Below, piece by piece: positions 58,298 to 64,000 of a DNA stretch of 64,000 nt (the first letter of the stretch is position 1; each line of letters opens with the position of its first letter). The notes beneath the pieces were generated by a model. It made no database searches, had not been told where the DNA came from, and worked only from the letters and a program-made list of their open reading frames with translations. Position numbers and translations under genes: made by a program. The DNA is taken from NCBI GenBank assembly GCA_937901255.1, contig CALCHN010000042.1, positions 124,001 through 188,000 on the forward strand. Reading direction: 5' to 3'. The stretch comes from an uncultured Flavobacteriales bacterium. Its GTDB lineage: Bacteria > Bacteroidota > Bacteroidia > Flavobacteriales_E > Vicingaceae.

Positions 58298-58356
58298 TTA
58301 TGTAACTTATTTAAAAAGTTATGTAACTCATTAGCTTAAAATGTAACGCACCTTTG
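58298..58356 (+). promoter_or_regulatory. Direct-repeat promoter E (for the 58393 operon)
   Basis: TTATGTAAC (58298-58306) and TTATGTAAC (58319-58327) start 21 bp apart, then 21 bp, then CACCTTTG (58349-58356). The start codon is 36 nt on. A further ATGTAAC lies in the spacer at 58341-58347. Confidence 0.7.
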
Positions 58357-58392
58357 CTAGGTGAAAACAAATTCACATTTAAATACAACATT

Positions 58393-61137
58393 ATGAAAAA
58401 CAACTTACTATTGACAATCGTATTGCTTGCTGCATTTTTGGCTTTTCCAAAAATAAGTTCAGGGCAAGCGCCCCCCAATTTGGGCTCAGCAACCGATTTT
58501 GCTATTTTATCTACCGCAGGAGCAGTAACCAGCTCAAGCACTTTACTTTATAAAACACATGTTACTGGCGATATAGGTGCAGCACCCGCTTCCATTTCAG
58601 GTTTTGGAAATGTAGATGGTGTTCTTTATCAAGGAGGAACTACTTTTGCAAGTGCCTCAACTGATGTAAATGCAGCCTATGCTTATTTAGCAGGGTTAAC
58701 ACCAACTAACGTAATGGCAACTCCTTTTGGAGGTGGAACTATTCTTAACTCAGGAGTTCATAGCGTTGTAAATGCAGCCATTTGGTTTACAGGAGATCTT
58801 ATTTTAGATGCACAAAACAACCCCAATGCAGTTTTTATATTTCAATTAGATGGAGCATTAAATGTATCTGCAAATTCTAAAGTTAAATTAATAAACGGAG
58901 CTCAAGCATGTAATGTGTTTTGGATGGTTGATGGTGCTGTTACTGTTGATGTAGGAGTAACTTTACAAGGTACTATTATTACTCAAGGAGCAATATTAAT
59001 GGGTGCAAATGATTCATTAGTAGGACGAGCTTTTGCAATAAATTCAGCTATATCTGTTAATGAAACCACTATTTATATTCCTTTAGGATGCGGAAGACCT
59101 ATACTTACAGGTCCTGCTTTGCCAGTACTTAACTCCGTTGAGTGTTATGCAATATTTAGTTCAAATGGTCCTGTTCAGGATGATTTTGCCACATTTGTTA
59201 TTGGCGATGTAGGTTCTAATTTAGGAAGTGCTTTAGGTTATGATCCTTTAAAAGTTACAGGAACTATTCACCCTATTCCTGATGGTTCTACCGCTCAGTG
59301 TGCGGCAGATTTACTAGTAGTTTACAATAATTTAAACGCTTTACCTTACGATATTCAATTAATGGAGCCATCTATTTTTGGTCATAATTTAGTGCTTACT
59401 CCACATACTTACCTTATGCTCGGAGCAGTGTCACTTACCGATACGCTTTATCTTGATGCACAGGGTAATCCCAATGCAGTTTTTATTTTCCAAATTAATG
59501 GTGCTTTTGCAACAAGTACATTTTCAAACGTAGTATTACTAAATGGAGCACAAGCACAAAATGTGTATTGGAAAATTGATGGTGCAGTAGATATAAATAA
59601 CTTCTCTATTTTTAATGGAACTTTTGTATGTGCAGGAGCAATTAACTTGTTTACAGGTGTTATTCTTAACGGAAGAGCTCTTACAACAGTAGGGGCATTA
59701 AGCACCTACGCAGCCCAAGTAAATACCCCTTCAGGCACTACAGGTGCTGCAGGAGTTGTAATGGGACCCGATACTGTCTGTCAGGGTGCTACAGGAATTG
59801 TTTACTATGTATCTGCTATAAGCAATGCTACTAGCTATTCATGGACATTACCTCTTGGAGTAACCATTATTTCTGGAGCTAACACCGATAGTATTACCGT
59901 AGATTTTAGTCCAACCGCTACAACGGGTACTTTTAACATTACCGTACAGGGTAGTAGTGCTTGTGGACCAGGAACAGTTTCTGCAAATTTTCAAGTAGAG
60001 GTTGTTGAAACACCTATAATTGATAGTGTAAGTAATCAGATGGTTTGCCATAATGATACTACAACCAATATAATTTTTACAGGAACTCCTTTGGGAACAA
60101 CTTACAACTGGACAAACAACAATACCGCTATAGGGTTAGCAGCAACTGGAAATGGAGATATTCTTTCTTTTACTGCTACTAATAATGGTACAACCATAGA
60201 TACCGCATTAATTACCGTAACACCTTCTGCAAATGGATGTGTTGGTGCAAGCATTAGTTTTACAATAATAGTAAATCCAGTTCCAATAATTGATACCATA
60301 CCCAACCAAAGTTTATGTGCTGGTGAAACAACCTCGCCAATAAACTTTAATGGAAATATTGTAGGAACATCTTTTAATTGGACAAATAACAATACCACTA
60401 TAGGATTAGCAGCAAATGGAAATGGAAACATTACTTCATTTACTGCTATTAATAATGGTACAACTATAGACACCGCATTAATTACCGTAACACCATCTCT
60501 AAACGGATGTAATGGAATTAGCACTAGTTTTACAATAATTGTAGCCCCAGTTCCAACTATTGATACCGTAGCTAGTCAAAGTTTGTGTAATAACGACACA
60601 ACTGCAGCAATAAACTTTAGTGGAAATACTCCTGGAGCTGTTTACAATTGGACAAACGACAATACTTCTATAGGATTAGCAGCAAGTGGTAGTGGAAACA
60701 TAAACGCTTTTACTGCAACTAATACAGGAGCAAGTACAGAATTAGCAACCATTACAGTAACCCCAAGTTTTGGTGGTTGTGAAGGCACTCCCGTAACATT
60801 TACTATTGAAGTAACAAATGATTGTGATTCTATTGATCCAAATGACCCTAATAATGATTTTAATATCCCTGAAGGATTTTCTCCGAATGGAGATGACATA
60901 AATGATTTATTCGTAATCAGAGGAATTGATAGATTCCCATCTAATTCTTTTATGGTTTTTAACCGTTGGGGAGATAAATTATTTGAAGCAAATCCTTATA
61001 CCAATACTTGGGATGGTACCTCTTCAACAGGTATTAGAATTGGAGGAGATGAATTGCCTGTAGGAACTTACTTCTATGTACTTGATTTAGGTGATGAATC
61101 AGCAATTTATAAAGGAACCATTTATCTAAACAGATAA
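58393..61137 (+). CDS. T9SS type B surface protein with two ice-binding-like (DUF3494) domains
   Basis: 914 residues from ATG 58393 (MKNNLLLTIVLLAAF), chosen because it gives a good signal peptide; the longer frame from 58354 starts inside the promoter. Residues about 25-230 and 245-450 are two DUF3494 modules: first LGSATDFAILSTAGAVTSSS, AVFIFQLDGALNVS and WMVDGAVTVDVGVTLQGTI; second AVFIFQINGAFATS, VYWKIDGAVDI and FVCAGAINLFTGVILNGRAL. This fold occurs in ice-binding proteins and in adhesins. Three or more immunoglobulin/PKD-like repeats follow (TYNWTNNNTAIGLAATGNGD type), then a type B sorting domain (NIPEGFSPNGDDINDLFVIR; NRWGDKLFE; GTIYLNR). It heads a PorP-OmpA operon. Confidence 0.9.
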   Translation: MKNNLLLTIVLLAAFLAFPKISSGQAPPNLGSATDFAILSTAGAVTSSSTLLYKTHVTGDIGAAPASISGFGNVDGVLYQGGTTFASASTDVNAAYAYLAGLTPTNVMATPFGGGTILNSGVHSVVNAAIWFTGDLILDAQNNPNAVFIFQLDGALNVSANSKVKLINGAQACNVFWMVDGAVTVDVGVTLQGTIITQGAILMGANDSLVGRAFAINSAISVNETTIYIPLGCGRPILTGPALPVLNSVECYAIFSSNGPVQDDFATFVIGDVGSNLGSALGYDPLKVTGTIHPIPDGSTAQCAADLLVVYNNLNALPYDIQLMEPSIFGHNLVLTPHTYLMLGAVSLTDTLYLDAQGNPNAVFIFQINGAFATSTFSNVVLLNGAQAQNVYWKIDGAVDINNFSIFNGTFVCAGAINLFTGVILNGRALTTVGALSTYAAQVNTPSGTTGAAGVVMGPDTVCQGATGIVYYVSAISNATSYSWTLPLGVTIISGANTDSITVDFSPTATTGTFNITVQGSSACGPGTVSANFQVEVVETPIIDSVSNQMVCHNDTTTNIIFTGTPLGTTYNWTNNNTAIGLAATGNGDILSFTATNNGTTIDTALITVTPSANGCVGASISFTIIVNPVPIIDTIPNQSLCAGETTSPINFNGNIVGTSFNWTNNNTTIGLAANGNGNITSFTAINNGTTIDTALITVTPSLNGCNGISTSFTIIVAPVPTIDTVASQSLCNNDTTAAINFSGNTPGAVYNWTNDNTSIGLAASGSGNINAFTATNTGASTELATITVTPSFGGCEGTPVTFTIEVTNDCDSIDPNDPNNDFNIPEGFSPNGDDINDLFVIRGIDRFPSNSFMVFNRWGDKLFEANPYTNTWDGTSSTGIRIGGDELPVGTYFYVLDLGDESAIYKGTIYLNR

Positions 61138-61174
61138 TTTAAATTATAACACTCACAAAGTTAATCTATAAATC

Positions 61175-62113
61175 ATGAAGACACTTATAAAAATAACATT
61201 TGCATTGCTTATCTCCTTAGGGAGTTTAACCACAAATGCACAACAAACGCCAATGTACACACATTATATGTACAATACATTGGTAGTAAACCCAGCTTAT
61301 GCCGGAAGTAGAGATGCACTAACAGTAACGGCATTGCATCGTTCACAATGGGTAGATTTTCAAGGAGCACCAAGAACGCAAACCATCACCATGCACGCTC
61401 CAATTATAAACGAGCATATTGGTGTTGGACTATCGTTGATGAATGATAAAATTGGTCCGAGCAGCAACACCTCTGTAAATGCACATTTTGCTTACAGAAT
61501 GAAGCTGAATCAAAACTCAAAATTGGCTCTTGGTTTAACAGGTGGAGCAGATATTAATAGAGCAACGCTAAATACACTTAATATTGACCAACCAAATGAT
61601 CCTGTTTTTGAAAACAATCTAGAGAATCAGATAACACCTAATATTGGTTTTGGTGCTTATTATTCTAGAGAGCGTTTTTATGCCGGAGTTTCTGTTCCTA
61701 ACTTAATGCAAAATAGTTATTCAGAAACCAATGATAACGGAAATACTTTGGTTGCAGAGCAGCAAAGACATTATTTCTTTATTGCAGGAGCAATGTTCGA
61801 TATCTCTCACAACATAGGGTTTAAACCTACAACACTTATTAAACTAACCGCAGCAGCACCTTTACAAGCCGATATTACAGCCACTTTTATATTGATTAAA
61901 AAACTTCATCTTGGAGCAATGTATCGTACAGGAGATGCTTATGGTGCTTTAATCGGATTAGCACTTACCAATCAGTTTTATTTGGGATACTCATTTGACA
62001 AGTCGTATGGGTTAGAAACTTTTTTATACAATGAAGGTAGCCATGAAATTGTATTACGATATGATTTCATCTTTGCCAGTAAAAAACAAATTCATTCCCC
62101 ACGACATTTTTAA
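61175..62113 (+). CDS. PorP/SprF-family protein
   Basis: 312 residues with a signal peptide (to NAQQ) and the diagnostic mature start TPMYTHYMYNTLVVNPAYAG. It is followed by SQWVDFQGAPRTQTI and GLSLMNDKIGPSS, all typical of PorP/SprF barrels, ending in RHF. It probably anchors the DUF3494 type B protein encoded 37 bp upstream. It is followed after 32 bp by an OmpA-type protein, giving the three-gene order of surface substrate, PorP/SprF, and peptidoglycan-binding OmpA seen in many Bacteroidota. Confidence 0.93.
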   Translation: MKTLIKITFALLISLGSLTTNAQQTPMYTHYMYNTLVVNPAYAGSRDALTVTALHRSQWVDFQGAPRTQTITMHAPIINEHIGVGLSLMNDKIGPSSNTSVNAHFAYRMKLNQNSKLALGLTGGADINRATLNTLNIDQPNDPVFENNLENQITPNIGFGAYYSRERFYAGVSVPNLMQNSYSETNDNGNTLVAEQQRHYFFIAGAMFDISHNIGFKPTTLIKLTAAAPLQADITATFILIKKLHLGAMYRTGDAYGALIGLALTNQFYLGYSFDKSYGLETFLYNEGSHEIVLRYDFIFASKKQIHSPRHF

Positions 62114-62145
62114 CATTTAATAGCAAAAATATAAACTATAAAAAC

Positions 62146-64000
62146 ATGAAAAATCTATTCATTCTGGTCATAGCACTTCTTGGATTCGGCATTAATGCCT
62201 TTGCAGAAGATAAATCAAACAGAGAAATAAAAGGCGATAAACACTTTTTTGTATATTCCTTTGATAAAGCAATTGATTATTACTCAAACACAAAAGACCT
62301 TACAGTTGAAGGACATCGTAGGTTGGCTGAAAGTCACCGTAATCTCGAACAAAATCTTGATGCGGAAAGAGTTTACTCTATCTTAATTGAAAAAAACACA
62401 GACCTATTGCCTGAAGATTATTATCAATACGCAATGGTTTTGAAAATAAATGGCAAACAAGAAGCCTCAAACACTGCCATGGATAAATTTGTGGCGTTAA
62501 AACCAAGTGATTTACGTGGAAAGGATTATTCTGCCAACAAAGGTGAGTTGGCTAACTTTTCAAAAGATGATGGTAAATATAAGATAACCACATTAGATAT
62601 TAATACGGACAGAGAAGATTTTGCTCCAGCTTATTATCAAGACAAAATTGTTTTTGCTTCTAGCAGATCTAAACCTAAAATGATTGTTAGAAATAACAAC
62701 TGGACAGGAAATCCATTTTATAATTTATATGTTTCAGATATAGATAGTAGCCAACTAAAAGAACCTAAAATGTTCGATAAAGGATTAAATGGGAAAATGC
62801 ATGATGGGCCCGCAAGTTTTAGTAAAGATGGCTCTTTTATGGCATTTACCAAAAATAACTACAAAGTTGAAAAAGGAAATAAAGTGGTAGAATTGGAAAT
62901 TCATTTTAGTGAATATGCTGATGAAAAATGGTCAGAACCACAACCCTTTCATCTTAACAATATTGATTACTCTGTAGGACACCCTTCCTTATCAGCTGAC
63001 GGAAACACTATGTATTTTACCAGTGATATGCTGGGAGGTTTCGGTGGTTCGGATATTTATAGTGTTACCAGAGAAGGGAAAGTTTGGGGTAAACCAAAAA
63101 ATTTAGGGAATAAAATAAATACAGAAGGCGATGAAATGTTTCCATTTTTAGAAGAAAAAAGCAATACTTTATTTTTCTCTTCTAATGGTCGCTTCGGATT
63201 AGGTGGCTTGGATATTTTTATTTGTGAAATGCAAGGTAATCAAGTAGGAACTGTAACTAATGCAGGAGCTCCTTTAAATTCTAAATTTGATGATTATGCT
63301 TTAATTGTAGATAACAATATGAAGAAAGGTTATTTTTCTTCTAACAGAAGTGAAGGAAGCGATAATATTTTTTATCTTGATTTGTTGAAAACCAAAGAGG
63401 TAGATATACAAAAACAAATAAGCGGAATAGCTAAAGATAAAGATGATAAACCTATTGCTACTGCTTTAGTAACCTTACTTGATGATAAAGGCAATGTGTT
63501 AAACTCATTTACTACCAACAACGATGGAACTTTCAGTTTTGATGTTGAAGCTGATAAAAACTTTAAGTTAACTGGAGAAAAAGATAAATACAAAGACGGA
63601 AATAATACTACCAACACTTTTGGTGATGAAGAAAACGTAGTAGCAGATGTTGTATTGCTTAAAGAAGAGGAAAAAGTAGCTGAAGTAGTTACCGAAAAAG
63701 TAATTAAAAAACCTAAAAAAGGTGACGATTTAGGAAAAGTTTTGGGCTTTAATCCTCAAACCATTTATTTTGATTACGATAAATATGATATCCGACCAGA
63801 TGCTATTGCTGATTTGAATGAAATTGTTAAAGTGATGAATGAAAACCCAACCATGACAATTGAATTGGGATCGCATACCGATTGTAGAGGTTCAGAAAAT
63901 TTTAATCAGAAACTATCTAACAACAGAGCAAAAGCTTCAGCAAATTACATTAAAACAAGAATTTCTAAACCGAGTAGAATTACTAGCAAAGGTTATGGTG
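62146..64000 (+). CDS. PD40/OmpA-family envelope protein (3' truncated by window edge)
   Basis: The ATG at 62146 opens a frame that runs to the window end without a stop (618 codons visible). The signal peptide MKNLFILVIALLGFGINAFA is followed by a TPR-like region (to about 145), then WD40/PD40 beta-propeller motifs (HPSLSADGNTMYFTSDMLGG; FSSNGRFGLGGLDIFICE). Next is a carboxypeptidase-regulatory-like domain (ISGIAKDKDDKPIATALVTL), then an OmpA peptidoglycan-binding domain (IYFDYDKYDIRPDAIADL, ELGSHTDCRGSENFNQ) that is cut off near its end. It would anchor the surface complex to peptidoglycan. Only the last 10-40 residues should be missing. Confidence 0.93.
   Translation, partial: MKNLFILVIALLGFGINAFAEDKSNREIKGDKHFFVYSFDKAIDYYSNTKDLTVEGHRRLAESHRNLEQNLDAERVYSILIEKNTDLLPEDYYQYAMVLKINGKQEASNTAMDKFVALKPSDLRGKDYSANKGELANFSKDDGKYKITTLDINTDREDFAPAYYQDKIVFASSRSKPKMIVRNNNWTGNPFYNLYVSDIDSSQLKEPKMFDKGLNGKMHDGPASFSKDGSFMAFTKNNYKVEKGNKVVELEIHFSEYADEKWSEPQPFHLNNIDYSVGHPSLSADGNTMYFTSDMLGGFGGSDIYSVTREGKVWGKPKNLGNKINTEGDEMFPFLEEKSNTLFFSSNGRFGLGGLDIFICEMQGNQVGTVTNAGAPLNSKFDDYALIVDNNMKKGYFSSNRSEGSDNIFYLDLLKTKEVDIQKQISGIAKDKDDKPIATALVTLLDDKGNVLNSFTTNNDGTFSFDVEADKNFKLTGEKDKYKDGNNTTNTFGDEENVVADVVLLKEEEKVAEVVTEKVIKKPKKGDDLGKVLGFNPQTIYFDYDKYDIRPDAIADLNEIVKVMNENPTMTIELGSHTDCRGSENFNQKLSNNRAKASANYIKTRISKPSRITSKGYG

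Overview
The window is low-GC bacterial DNA from a member of the Bacteroidota, most likely a Flavobacteriales-like or related gliding lineage. The support is: PorP/SprF proteins (24504-25580, 61175-62113), large secreted proteins ending in type IX secretion (T9SS) type B or type A sorting domains, the futalosine menaquinone enzyme MqnC, a DUF4175 protein, a DsbD with a fused thioredoxin domain, and gene starts with no obvious Shine-Dalgarno sequence. Both ends cut genes: a photolyase at the left edge and a PD40/OmpA envelope protein at the right edge. One tRNA (Ala, anticodon GGC) is present. I saw no rRNA, CRISPR array, prophage or insertion sequence.

Layout: 1-4947 is mixed housekeeping and envelope genes (photolyase, SPOR-like protein, PP2C phosphatase, FAD oxidoreductase, DUF6150). 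4933-7065 is an array of small minus-strand genes separated by attC-like imperfect palindromes. 7190-10236 carries dsbD, a small conserved gene and rpiB, followed by about 500 bp of very AT-rich DNA. 10764-17772 is a YwqK-repeat protein, a giant multi-PAS histidine kinase and a LytTR response regulator, tightly packed. 18042-20411 is a second cassette-like region containing a probable immunity gene. 20406-24437 is housekeeping (SpeE-like, tRNA-Ala, mtgA, xerD, mqnC). 24504-37684 is a minus-strand block of T9SS-exported proteins with recent duplications. 37914-49199 is housekeeping (pepA, pdxA, mnmG, ybeY, RsbW-like ATPase, DUF4175, aroQ); mnmG sits between two ParB parS sites carried on 107-bp inverted repeats, which suggests an origin-proximal location.

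49448-64000 looks like one regulated module and is the most interesting part of the window. It begins with an AraC-type regulator, a hybrid histidine kinase and a receiver protein. Then follow four plus-strand transcription units, each preceded by the same promoter architecture: two 9-bp TTATGTAAC-like direct repeats exactly 21 bp apart, then exactly 21 bp, then CACCTTTG, with the start codon 36-46 nt further on. The units encode coiled-coil periplasmic proteins and an AI-2E-family transporter; an outer-membrane barrel; an envelope-stress-like set (lipoprotein, barrel, Lmo0937-like, YtxH, holin-like); and a T9SS type B protein with two ice-binding-like DUF3494 domains followed by PorP and OmpA partners. 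I infer a single envelope/surface regulon.

The second notable system is the gene-cassette organisation at 4933-7065 and 18708-20411. Short sequences at one end of each cassette are exactly complementary to those at its other end, and stop codons lie in or beside the core sites. This is the arrangement expected of integron cassettes, but no integron integrase is present in the window.
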